From NCBI GenBank assembly GCA_037954235.1, contig JBBMOA010000016.1, positions 27,195,383 to 27,259,382 of the forward strand: a stretch of 64,000 nt of DNA, given 5' to 3'. The stretch's first letter is position 1, and each line of letters begins with the position of its first letter. The notes beneath the pieces are model-generated. The model searched no databases and was not told the DNA's origin. It saw only the letters and a list, made by a program, of their open reading frames with translations. This stretch comes from Aulostomus chinensis (taxonomy: Eukaryota > Chordata > Actinopteri > Syngnathiformes > Aulostomidae). Positions 42,685 to 53,613 of the stretch are shown here, one piece after another. The translations under genes and the position numbers were made by a program.

Positions 42685-45600
42685 TGCTGGAGAACAGGCA
42701 GGCAGGCAGTTTGGAGAACAGGCAGGCAGGCAGTTTGGAGAACAGGCAGGCAGGCAGTTTGGAGAACAGGCAGGCAGGCAGTTTGGAGAACAGGCAGGCT
42801 GGAGAACAGGCGGGCAGGCAGGCTGGAGAACAGGTGGGCAGGCAGGCTGGAGAACAGGCCGGCAGGCTGGAGAACAGGCGGGCAGGCTGGAGAAAAGGCA
42901 GGCTGGAGAACAGGTGGGCAGGCTGGAGAAAAGGCGGGCAGGCAGTTTGGAGAACAGGCAGGCAGTCTGGAGAACAGGCCGGCAGGCTGTAGAACAGGCG
43001 GGCAGGCGGGCTGGAGAACAGGCGGGCAAGCAGGCTGGAGAACAGGCGGGTAGGCAGGCTGGACAACAGGCAGGCAGGCGAAAAGGTGGGCAGGCTGGAG
43101 AACGGGCAAGCAGGCTGGCTGGAGAACAGGCGGGCAGGCAGGTTGGAGAACCGGGGGGCAGGCAGTTTGGAGAACAGGCAGGCAGGCTGGAGAACAGGCA
43201 GGCAGGCTGGAGAAAAGGCAGGCTGGAGAACGGGCAGGCGGGTAGGCTGGAGAACAGGCAGGCAGGCTGCAGAACAGGCAGGCAGGCAGTTTGGAGATCA
43301 GGCAGTTTGGAGAACAGGCAGGCTGGAGAACAGGCAGGCAGGCATTTTGGAGAACAGGCAGGCAGGCAGTTTGGAGAACAGGCAGGCAGGCTGTAGAACA
43401 GGTGGGCAGGCGGGCAGGCTGGAGAACAGGCAGGCAGGCTGGAGAACAGGCAGGCTGGAGAACAGGCGGGCAGGCAGGCTGGAGAACAGGTGGGCAGGCA
43501 GGCTGGAGAACAGGCGGGCAGGCTGGAGAAAAGGCAGGCTGGAGAATAGGTGGGCAGGCTGGAGAAAAGGCGGGCAGGCAGTTTGGAGAACAGGCAGGCA
43601 GTCTGGAGAACAGGCCGGCAGGCTGTAGAACAGGCGGGCAGGCAGGCTGGAGAACAGGCGGGCAAGCAGGCTGGAGAACAGGCGGGTAGGCAGGCTGGAC
43701 AACAGGCAGGCAGGCGAAAAGGTGGGCAGGCTGGAGAACGGGCAAGCAGGCTGGCTGGAGAACAGGCGGGCAGGCAGGTTGGAGAACCGGCAGGCAGGCA
43801 GTTTGGAGAACAGGCAGGCAGGCTGGAGAACAGGCAGGCAGGATGGAGAACAGGCAGGCAGGCTGGAGAAAAGGCAGGCTGGAGAATGGGCAGGCGGGTA
43901 GGCTGGAGAACAGGCAGGCAGGCTGCAGAACAGGCAGGCAGGCTGCAGAACACGCGGGCAGGCAGTTTGGAGAACAGGCAGGCTGGAGAACAGGCAGGCA
44001 GGCAGTTTGGAGAACAGGCAGGCTGGAGAACAGGCAGGCAGGCTGGAGAACAGGCGGGCAGGCAGGCTGGAGAACAGGTAGGCAGGCAGTTTGGAGAACA
44101 GGCAGACTGGAGAACAGGTGGGCAGGCAGGCTGGAGAACAGGCCGGCAGGCTGGAGAACAGGCGGGCAGGCTGGAGAAAAGGCAGGCTGGAGAACAGGTG
44201 GGCAGGCTGGAGAAAAGGCGGGCAGGCAGTTTGGAGAACAGGCAGGCAGTCTGGAGAACAGGCCGGCAGGCTGTAGAACAGGCGGGCAGGCAGGCTGGAG
44301 AACAGGCGGGCAAGCAGGCTGGAGAACAGGCGGGTAGGCAGGCTGGACAACAGGCAGGCAGGCGAAAAGGTGGGCAGGCTGGAGAACGGGCAAGCAGGCT
44401 GGCTGGAGAACAGGCGGGCAGGCAGGTTGGAGAACCGGCGGGCAGGCAGTTTGGAGAACAGGCAGGCAGGCTGGAGAACAGGCAGGCAGGCTGGAGAAAA
44501 GGCAGGCTGGAGAACGGGCAGGCGGGTAGGCTGGAGAACAGGCAGGCAGGCTGCAGAACAGGCAGGCAGGCTGCAGAACACGCGGGCAGGCAGTTTGGAG
44601 AACAGGCAGGCTGGAGAACAGGCAGGCAGGCAGTTTGGAGAACAGGCAGGCTGGAGAACAGGCAGGCAGGCTGAAGAACAGGCGGGCAGGCAGGCTGGAG
44701 AACAGGCGGGCAGGCAGGCTGGAGAACAGGTGGGCAGGCAGGCTGGAGAACAGGCCGGCAGGCTGGAGAACAGGCGGGCAGGCTGGAGAAAAGGCAGGCT
44801 GGAGAACAGGTGGGCAGGCTGGAGAAAAGGCGGGCAGGCAGTTTGGAGAACAGGCAGGCAGTCTGGAGAACAGGCCGGCAGGCTGTAGAACAGGCGGGCA
44901 GGCAGGCTGGAGAACAGGCGGGCAAGCAGGCTGGAGAACAGGCGGGTAGGCAGGCTGGACAACAGGCAGGCAGGCGAAAAGGTGGGCAGGCTGGAGAACG
45001 GGCAAGCAGGCTGGCTGGAGAACAGGCGGGCAGGCAGGTTGGAGAACCGGGGGGCAGGCAGTTTGGAGAACAGGCAGGCAGGCTGGAGAACAGGCAGGCA
45101 GGCTGGAGAAAAGGCAGGCTGGAGAACGGGCAGGCGGGTAGGCTGGAGAACAGGCAGGCAGGCTGCAGAACAGGCAGGCAGGCTGCAGAACACGCGGGCA
45201 GGCAGTTTGGAGAACAGGCAGGCTGGAGAACAGGCAGGCAGGCAGTTTGGAGAACAGGCAGGCTGGAGAACAGGCAGGCAGGCTGAAGAACAGGCGGGCA
45301 GGCAGGCTGGAGAACAGGTAGGCAGGCAGTTTGGAGAACAGGCAGGCTGGAGAACAGGCGGGCAGGCAGGCTGGAGAACAGGTGGGCAGGCAGGCTGGAG
45401 AACAGGCCGGCAGGCTGGAGTACAGGCGGGCAGGCAGTTTGGAGATCAGGCAGTTTGGAGAACAGGCAGGCTGGAGAACAGGCGGGCAGGCAGTTTGGAG
45501 AACAGGCAGTTTGGAGAACAGGCGGGCAGGCTGGAGAACAGGCGGGCAGGCAGGCTGGCGAACAGGTAGGCAGGCAGTTTGGAGAACAGGCAGGCTGGAG

Positions 45601-46046
45601 AACAGGCGGGCAGGCAGGCTGGAGAACACGCGGGCAGGCAGTTTGGAGAACAGGCAGGCTGGAGAACAGGCGGGCATGCAGTTTGGAGAACAGGCAGTTT
45701 GGAGAACAGGCAGGCTGGAGAACAGGCGGGCAGGCAGTTTGGAGAACAGGCAGTTTGGAGAACAGGCGGGCAGGCTGGAGACCAGGCGGGCAGGCAGTTT
45801 GGAGAACAGGCAGTTTGGAGAACAGGCAGGCTGGAGAAAAGGCGGGCAGGCAGTTTGGAGAACAGGCAGTTTGGAGAACAGGCGGGCAGGCTGGAGAACA
45901 GGCGGGCAGGCAGGCTGGAGAACAGGCGGGCAGGCAGTTTGGAGAACAGGCAGGCAGGCAGTTTGGAGAACAGGCAGGCTGGAGAACAGGCGGGCAGGCA
46001 GTTTGCAGAACAGGCAGGCAGGATGGAGAACAGGCAGGCAGGCTGC
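42685..46046 (+). repeat. GCAG-based minisatellite with 0.63-kb higher-order repeat
   Basis: Basic units are CTGGAGAACAGGCAGG with extra GCAG steps and a TTTGGAGAACAG variant, giving mostly 16, 20 or 24 bp, all multiples of four. Larger blocks repeat: the rare CAGTCTGG occurs at 42963, 43599, 44247 and 44859, so the higher-order period is 612-648 bp. From about 45.4 kb the order is looser. Minus-strand open frames of 1,146 and 1,153 codons (LPACSPACLPVLQPACLFSK type) and several + frames are open at once because stops are absent from the unit. I regard them as by-products. Confidence 0.96.
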
Positions 46047-46051
46047 TGGCA

Positions 46052-46078
46052 GGTGGTGGTGGTGGTGGTGGTGGTGGT
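46052..46078 (+). repeat. (GGT)n run
   Basis: About nine GGT units at the right end of the minisatellite. Confidence 0.93.
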
Positions 46079-46608
46079 CCACTGGAGCTGAGACAACAAT
46101 CTGGCAAAGACTGGATGGAGACCAGGGTAGATACACCGCTGGAGTTGATTAGTGGAGGGTTGCAGGTGAGTCAGGTTGGCAGCTGGTGATTAGGAGGATG
46201 GCCACTCCCAGACAGAGAGGACACACAAGACACGAAAGGGGAGGGGAACAACAAGGAAATGAGGAGGCACCATTGGACTATGACATTTTATTAATCCACA
46301 CAGGGGAAATTTAGTTGTTAGTTGAATGTTATTCATGTGCGTCGACTCATGTGCAGCCTGTTGCAGTCGCTCCTGCTTCACTTTCTAAACTTTCTCTTTA
46401 TTTAATTTAATGTTATACTTACTTATACTTCTCCAGATTTCTTTTTTGCCTATTTATTTTCCCACCAAACATGTTAGTTTGGAGAATTTTTGCCCTTTTT
46501 TCCCTGTGGGACTGCTGTTTTCCGAAACCACAGCACAACTATTCCACACCAAGCGCATTGTTTGCTCCAGAGATCAGCTGATCGACCTAAGGCCTTGAGG
46601 TCAAAACA

Positions 46609-47562
46609 TTGAATATCCTTGAAGAAATCTGGAGGAAACACACAGGGGATGCTGAGGGAAAGCAACAGAGGACGAAGGAAGGGATGAGACGGAGGAGAAT
46701 TGCGGAGAAGAGGAGATTTAAGCCGTGTCTTCCCTCTCTCATCATGGGGAACGTGAGGTCCCTGGCGAATAAGATGGATGAGCTGACAGCGCTAGCCTGG
46801 AGTCAGAGGGAGCGTCTGGAATGTCGTTTAATGTGCTTTTCTGAGACATGGCTGCACCAGGATATTCCCAACGACAACGTCTCCATCAAGGGCTTCCAAA
46901 CGGTTCAGGCCAACAGAGAGCGACCAAGAGCGGTAAGCACAAAGGTGGCGGGCTTGCTGTTCTAGTTAACAACCGATGGTGTGATCCTGCTTAGCGGGAG
47001 CGTACGTTGTAATTGTGGCAATTTATGTTCCAAACCCGACGTCGGCGACCGACATCCCTCACTCTGCAATTGCCCGGATTCAGACTCCACACCCGAGTGC
47101 ATTCATTGTCATCTGGGGTGACTTCAACCACATCACCATGGACACAGCACTCCCCACTTTTACAGTTTGTGAGCTGCCCCACCAGAGAGGACAGGACCAT
47201 CAACCTGCTGTACGCAAACATCAAGGATGCATAGAGCACCCTTCCTCTTCACCTTGTACACCATGGACCTCAGCTACTGCACCGAGACCTGTCACCTTTA
47301 GAAAATTTCTGATGACTCTGTCGTAGTTGGGTGAAGAGTACAGGGCTGTGGTGGACAACTTGGTCACTTGGTGCGAGCACAACCATCTGCAGCTCAACAT
47401 GGCAAAGACCAAGGAGCTGGTGGTGGACATGAGGAGAACTAGGGCTCCAGTGTCTCCCGTTTCCGTCCGTGGGACCAGTGTGGAGCTGGTGGAGGACTAC
47501 AAGCACTTAGGGGTGTACTTGGACAATAAACTTGACTGGACTAAAAACACAAATGCCCTCTA
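46609..47562 (+). mobile_element. decayed LINE: endonuclease start joined to RT end
   Basis: 46744-46910 encodes the start of an APE-type endonuclease: GNVRSLANKMDELTALAW and FSETWLHQDIPNDNVSIKGF. Frameshifted pieces follow, with AIYVPNPTSATD near 47015, IWGDFNH near 47115 and LLYANIKDA near 47210. The sequence then jumps to the middle of a reverse transcriptase: LFTLYTMDL, a degenerate catalytic box KISDDSVVVG (F/YxDD type) flanked by stops, then EEYRAVVDNLVTWCEHNHLQ, LNMAKTKELVVDMRRTRAPV and EDYKHLGVYLDNKLDWTKNT. So most of the reverse transcriptase is deleted near 47235, and the copy is dead. The family is common in fish; I do not fix its clade. Confidence 0.85.
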
Positions 47563-47565
47563 TAA

Positions 47566-48150
47566 TACCCCTTTTCACACTGAAAAATGCATGTCAACGT
47601 GGGTTTTTGGACCCTCGTTTGCTCAGCATCAGGGTTCATTCAAGCTTCCAGCAGACGTGGGTCTGAACTCCCGCTGTGACGTCATCATACGTCATCGCTT
47701 TGACAACGTCATCATTACATGTAAACGTGCGCGGAACACTGAGAGGTAAACGACAACGTGGGCGTCGCCGGGTCAAACGTTAGCGTTGTCGTTGCCTGCA
47801 TTGCAATGTTGTCTCTTTTGCAAATCATATAAACTCAACGCAGATGGAAAATGTCTGAGCGCCAATACAGTGAAGGAGGATGGAGTTTTTGGCTCGTCTG
47901 GAAGGGAGCCGAAGAAGCTACAGGTGAAGCCTGACAGGCGGCACACTGACGAAATCAGGATGAGACAGGAAGGTCGTAGGAAACCTGAGACGACGCGGGT
48001 TGCCTTTTTCACACTGCAGGCGAGCCGAGCCGCTAAACACCCGGGTCGCTTGGCGAGTCGGTCAACACCCGTCAAAATGCCGAGTCCACTCTTTCAGAGT
48101 GCCCAAAAACCTGCGTTGACCCATCTTCTTGGTGCAGTGTGAAAGGGGCT
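47566..48150. mobile_element. non-autonomous DNA transposon inside the LINE (TAA duplication)
   Basis: The left end is TACCCCTTTTCACACTG and the right end reads CAGTGTGAAAGGGGCT, near-perfect inverted repeats of about 15 bp. TAA flanks it at 47563-47565 and 48151-48153. Removing the 585 bp and one TAA joins the LINE reverse transcriptase frame exactly (LYK followed by MGQSHLYFLRRL), which dates the insertion after the LINE. The 3-bp TAA duplication fits PIF/Harbinger-type elements. No transposase is encoded. Confidence 0.85.
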
Positions 48151-48560
48151 TAAGATGGGCCAAAGTCACCTCTATTTTCTGAGGCGGCTGAGGTCCTTCA
48201 ACATCTGTCGGACAATGCTACAGGTACTTTCTGAGTGTGTGGCGGCCAGCGCCATCCTCTATGCAGTTGTGTGCTGGGGCAGCAGACGAAAGGTGAGGGA
48301 AGCCAACAGGCTGAATAAACTTGTCCACAAAGAAGCCATGTTGTAGGAGGGGAGCTAGACTCTGAAAGCAGTGTCAGAGAGGAGAATGTTGTCCAAGATT
48401 AGGACCATTGTGGACAACGCTTCACACCCTCTCTATCACATGCTGGCCAGCAGGAAAAGTACTTTCAGCCAGAGACTCAAACTGGAATTCCTGCCAGTGG
48501 CAATCAAACTGTTAACTCCTCCCTCTAAGATGCAACCTATCTTATGGAGTTGTTTCTCTG
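48151..48560 (+). mobile_element. LINE reverse transcriptase C-terminus (continued)
   Basis: After the nested transposon the LINE continues: MGQSHLYFLRRLRSFNICRT, VAASAILYAVVCWGSRRKVR, EANRLNKLVHKEA, then VSERRMLSKIRTIVDNASHP, LYHMLASRKSTFSQRLK and FLPVAIKLL. This is the normal end of the protein, with a frameshift or stop near 48345. The 3' UTR follows up to about 48600. Confidence 0.85.
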
Positions 48561-48599
48561 TTAAAATTGTGCAATAAAACAAACATTCACCAGTGTAAA

Positions 48600-48770
48600 A
48601 ATGTAAATATGTACAAAATATACCTCCTTATCTTCCCCCTGAAATGGAAGCCCTCTTCTTCTTGTTACTGTGTTTTCCACACAGAAGTTTATGTAATCTG
48701 GGATGCAGTGGGTCAGACTGTTGATGTCCTCTCCATGTGAGCGACACACAGTGTCCTGGTCTGCTGTCTG
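48600..48770 (-). mobile_element. inverted fragment of the same LINE family
   Basis: On the minus strand this reads DTVCRSHGEDINSLTHCIPD then YINFCVENTVTRRR, matching the segment between endonuclease and reverse transcriptase in this fish LINE family, as I remember it. Its orientation is opposite to the copy just upstream. It is either a separate insertion or the inverted 5' part of one insertion event. Confidence 0.65.
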
Positions 48771-50104
48771 GAAATTATAAGTAGTTTATTATCTATGTTC
48801 AGCAGTTTTGTATAACAAAGCATCAGGTTACTATAATCCATGGAGCATCTCTGGTCTGAACCACTGGCACTGGAGCGACCCGCAGTACCGGGTTCTATTT
48901 CAGTCCCCTGTTTTGTCCTCTTGTCTGAGAACATGTGCCAACAGAGGGAGAACCACACATTGTGTTCTGCTAAATAAACATCATGTAAGTTTATTCACTG
49001 AATGTTTTCAACAACTTTAGCAGAATGCGTCGATGGATAAGCAACATACAGCAATAAGATTCTTACCAGCCTTGAGTCACATGATGCAGTTTAAAGTTAG
49101 GAGGCATTAATCTCCCTCAAAGACAGTTAAATGGGCATTTGCTTTGAAGCCTTGTGTTCTCATTAATATTTAACTTTTACAGAACTACATATTTAGAAAA
49201 TGTTTCTACTTTCCTATGCAAAACACGCACAGGGGGATTTGTTTGGTCATTATTTTCTTCTGCAGTGGTTCACACAGTGAGGGGGGAATGAGCTGAACTG
49301 CATTAAGGAGAAGGGAACCGAGTGGGCAGCCGAGGAGAGAGCATCATAAATGTTAATGCATTCTGTGTCATTTCTACCAGCTTGATAAGACTCCATCTTT
49401 TGTTATCGGTACATGCCACGAGAGCTTGGGTGGAGCAGCAACACAAGGCTGAGCTGAAGGTGCTGAGGGATGCTTTTGATGGTGAACTCCCTGTGAACCT
49501 TCCTTGTGTATGAAATGTGCAAGAAATGCCGGTTTCAGCATGCAGCCTTTTGGTCCATGCATACTCATCCGTAGCAGCCCCATGGAGCAGCTCAAGCATC
49601 TGCTGTACCTGTTGAGCCTCGGCCCAGCAGCAGCCTCATTGTTCCTGTGGACCTGATGAAAGCACAGAAGGGATCAGTTGGCAGGCCAAGGGGATGCAAT
49701 ATGTAACCCTAAAAACATACTTTCCAAGAAAGCTCTTTCACTATGGGTCAGGGAAGGAGCTGATATAGAATAGTGATGCAAGACAGCCTCACTGCCAAGA
49801 CAAATGTAGGAGTAGGAGGAATGAACCTGCAGATAGTTGGGTTTTATCTGTGCTGATGGATTGTCAAAGGATGGAGAAGCAGCAGGAACCCAAGAGCAGC
49901 TCTGAGAGAAACAGCACTTTTTCCAGCTGCATTTGCATCCTCTGAAATGCAGCAGTTATCAGGGGAGCGCTGGGTTCAGAGAAGCCACACACCAGGAGCT
50001 GACTTGCAGATATTTCTGCAGCAGCTGGCTTGGCTCTCCGCTTCCTCACACAGAGAAATACTCAGTTTCATATCACCATGGGATCGGGTTGAGTTGGTGT
50101 TGTG

Positions 50105-51300
50105 GGGAATAGTAGTAATATCAGGAATACTAGTAATGGCAGGAATAGTAGTAATATCAGGAATACTAGTAATGGCAGGAATAGTAGTAATATCAGGAAT
50201 ACTAATAATAGCAGGAATAGTAGTAATATCAGGAATACTAGTAACAGCAGGAATACTAGTAATAGTAGTAATATCAGGAATACTAGTAACACCAGGAATA
50301 CTAGTAATAGAAGGAATAGCAGGAATACTAGTTACAGCAGGAATACTAGTAATGGCAGGAATAGTAGTAATATCAGGAATACTAGTAATGGCAGGAATAG
50401 TAGTAATATCAGGAATACTAGTAATGGCAGGAATAGTAGTAATATCAGGAATACTAATAATAGCAGGAATAGTAGTAATATCAGGAATACTAGTAACAGC
50501 AGGAATACTAGTAATAGTAGTAATATCAGGAATACTAGTAACACCAGGAATACTAGTAATAGAAGGAATAGCAGGAATACTAGTTACAGCAGGAATACTA
50601 GTAATAGCAGGAATAGTAGTAACAGCAGGAATAGTAGTAATAGCAGGAATAGTAGTAACAACAGGAATAGTAGTAATAATAAGAATAGTAATAATAGTAG
50701 TAATAGCAGGAATACTAGTCAGAGCAGTAATAGTAGAAATAGCAGGAATAGTAGTAATATCAGGAATACTAGTAATGGCAGGAATAGTAGTAATATCAGG
50801 AATACTAGTAATATCAGGAATAGTAATAATATCAGGAATACTAGTAACAGCAGGAATAGTAGTAACAGCAGGAATAGTAGTAATAACAGTAATAGCAGGA
50901 ATACTAGTAATAGCAGGAATACTAGTAATAGCAGGAATAGTAGTAACAGCAGAAGTAGTCGTAATAGCAGGACTACTAGCAGGAATACTAGTAACAGCAG
51001 GAATAGTAGTAATAGCAGGAATAGTAGAAACAGCAGGAGTAGTAGTAACAGCAGGAGTAGTAGTAACAGCAGGAATAGTAGTAACAGCAGGAGTAGTAGT
51101 AACAGCAGGAATAGTAGTAATAGCAAGAACAGTTGTAAAAGCAGGAATAGTAGTAATAGCAGATATAGTAGTAGCAGCAGGAATAGTAGTAACGACAGGA
51201 ATAGTAGTAATAACAGGAATACTAGTAATAGCAGGAATACTAGTAATAGCAGGAATACTAGTAATAGCAGGAAAAGTAGAAATAGCAGATACACTAGTAA
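50105..51300 (+). repeat. 18-bp minisatellite with a 252-bp higher-order repeat
   Basis: Units are AGGAATAGTAGTAACAGC and variants (TACTAGTAAT, TATC, GGC), period 18 bp. A block with the rare ACTAATAATA occurs at 50201 and 50453, so a 252-bp segment (14 units) is duplicated. The array leads without a break into the 36-bp array. Confidence 0.95.
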
Positions 51301-53613
51301 TAGAAGTACTAGTTGTAATAGTATTACTAGCAGGGATAGTAGTATGAGTTGTAATAGTATTAGTAGCAGGGATAGAAGTACTAGTTGTCATGGTATTCGT
51401 AGCAGGGATAGAAGTACTAGATGTCATGGTATTAGTAGCAGGGATAGTAGTACTAGTTGTAATGGTATTTGTAGCAGGGATAGTAGTACTAGTTGTCATG
51501 GTATTCGTAACAGGGATAGAAGTACTAGTTGTTGTGGTATTCGTAGCAGGGATAGAAGTACTAGTTGTCTTGGTATTAGTAGCAGGGATAGAAGTACTAG
51601 TTGTCGTGGTATTCGTAGCAGGGATAGAAGTACTAGTTGTCATGGTATTCGTAACAGGGATAGAAGTACTAGTTGTCATGGTATTCGTAGCAGGGATAGA
51701 AGTACTAGTTGTCGTGGTATTCGTAGCAGGGATAGAAGTACTAGATGTCATGGTATTAGTAGCAGGGATAGAAGTACTAGATGTCATGGTATTAGTAGCA
51801 GGGATAGAAGTACTAGATGTCATGGTATTAGTAGCAGGGATAGTAGTACTAGTTGTAATGGTATTTGTAGCAGGGATAGTAGTACTAGTTGTCATGGTAT
51901 TAGTAGCAGGGATAGAAGTACTAGTTGTCATGGTATTCGTAACAGGGATAGAAGTACTAGTTGTCATGGTATTCGTAACAGGGATAGAAGTACTAGTTGT
52001 CGTGGTATTCGTAGCAGGGATAGAAGTACTAGTTGTCATGGTATTCGTAACAGGGATAGAAGTACTAGTTGTCATGGTATTCGTAGCAGGGATAGAAGTA
52101 CTAGTTGTCGTGGTATTCGTAGCAAGGATAGAAGTACTAGATGTCATGGTATTAGTAGCAGGGATAGAAGCACTAGATGTCATGGTATTAGTAGCAGGGA
52201 TAGAAGTACTAGTTGTCGTGGTATTCGTAGCAGGGATAGAAGTACTAGTTGTCGTGGTATTCGTAGCAGGGATAGAAGTACTAGTTGTCATGGTATTCGT
52301 AACAGGGATAGAAGTACTAGTTGTCATGGTATTCGTAGCAGGGATAGAAGTACTAGTTGTCGTGGTATTCGTAGCAGGGATAGAAGCACTAGATGTCATG
52401 GTATTAGTAGCAGGGATAGTAGTACTAGTTGTAATGGTATTAGTAGCAGGGATAGTAGTACTAGTTGTCATGGTATTTGTAGCAGGGATAGTAGTACTAG
52501 TTGTCATGGTATTAGTAGCAGGGATAGAAGTACTAGTTGTCATGGTATTCGTAACAGGGATAGAAGTACTAGTTGTCGTGGTATTTGTAGCAGGGATAGA
52601 AGTACTAGTTGTCGTGGTATTCGTAGCAGGGATAGAAGTACTAGTTGTCATGGTATTCGTAACAGGGATAGAAGTACTAGTTGTCATGGTATTCGTAGCA
52701 GGGATAGAAGTACTAGTTGTCGTGGTATTCGTAGCAGGGATAGAAGTACTAGTTGTCATGGTATTCGTAACAGGGATAGAAGTACTCGATGTCATGGTAT
52801 TAGTAGCAGGGATAGTAGTACTAGTTGTAATGGTATTTGTAGCAGGGATAGTAGTAGTAGTTGTCATGGTATTAGTAGCAGTGATAGAAGTACTAGTTGT
52901 CATGGTATTCGTAACAGGGATAGAAGTACTAGTTGTCATGGTATTCGCAGCAGGGATAGAAGTACTAGTTGTCATGGTATTCGTAGCAGGGATAGAAGTA
53001 CTAGTTGTCATGGTATTCGTAGCAGGGATAGAAGTACTAGTTGTCGTGGTATTCGTAACAGGGATAGAAGTACTAGTTGTCATGGTATTCGTAACAGGGA
53101 TAGAAGTACTAGTTGTCATGGTATTCGTAGCAGGGATAGAAGTACTAGTTGTCGTGGTATTAGTAGCAGGGATAGAAGTACTAGATGTCATGGTATTAGT
53201 AGCAGGGATAGTAGTACTAGTTGTCATGGTATTCGTAGCAGGGATAGAAGTACTAGTTGTCGTGGTATTAGTAGCAGGGATAGAAGTACTAGATGTCATG
53301 GTATTAGTAGCAGGGATAGAAGTACTAGTTGTCATGGTATTCGTAACAGGGATAGAAGTACTAGTTGTCATGGTATTCGTAGCAGGGATAGAAGTACTAG
53401 TTGTCATGGTATTCGTAGCAGGGATAGAAGTACTAGTTGTCATGGTATTAGTAGCAGGGATAGAAGTACTAGTTGTCATGGTATTAGTAGCAGGGATAGT
53501 AGTACTAGTTGTAATGGTATTAGTAGCAGGGATAGAAGTACTAGTTGTAATGGTATTAGTAGCAGGGATAGTAGTACTAGTTGTAATGGTATTAGTAGCA
53601 GGGTTAGTAGTCT
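51300..53613 (+). repeat. 36-bp minisatellite, about 64 copies
   Basis: The unit is 36 bp: AGCAGGGATAGAAGTACT followed by AGTTGTCATGGTATTCGT, with limited variation (CAT, CGT or AAT; CGT or AGT; GAAG or GTAG). The first half resembles the 18-bp unit next door, so the 36-mer probably arose from it. Since 36 is a multiple of three and the unit lacks stops in several frames, open frames run through it on both strands: 1,187 and 771 codons on + and 1,167 on - (TTSTSIPATNTM repeated). The minus frame looks mucin-like, but it has no signal peptide or unique domain. I do not call it a gene. Confidence 0.96.

Noticed and set aside
42667..46136. Open frames of 1,146 and 1,153 codons on the minus strand
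   Set aside because: They lie almost wholly in the GCAG minisatellite, several frames are open at once, and there is no domain or signal sequence.
42685..53613. CRISPR-like spacing in the minisatellites
   Set aside because: Units are contiguous without unique spacers, and this is a eukaryotic intron.
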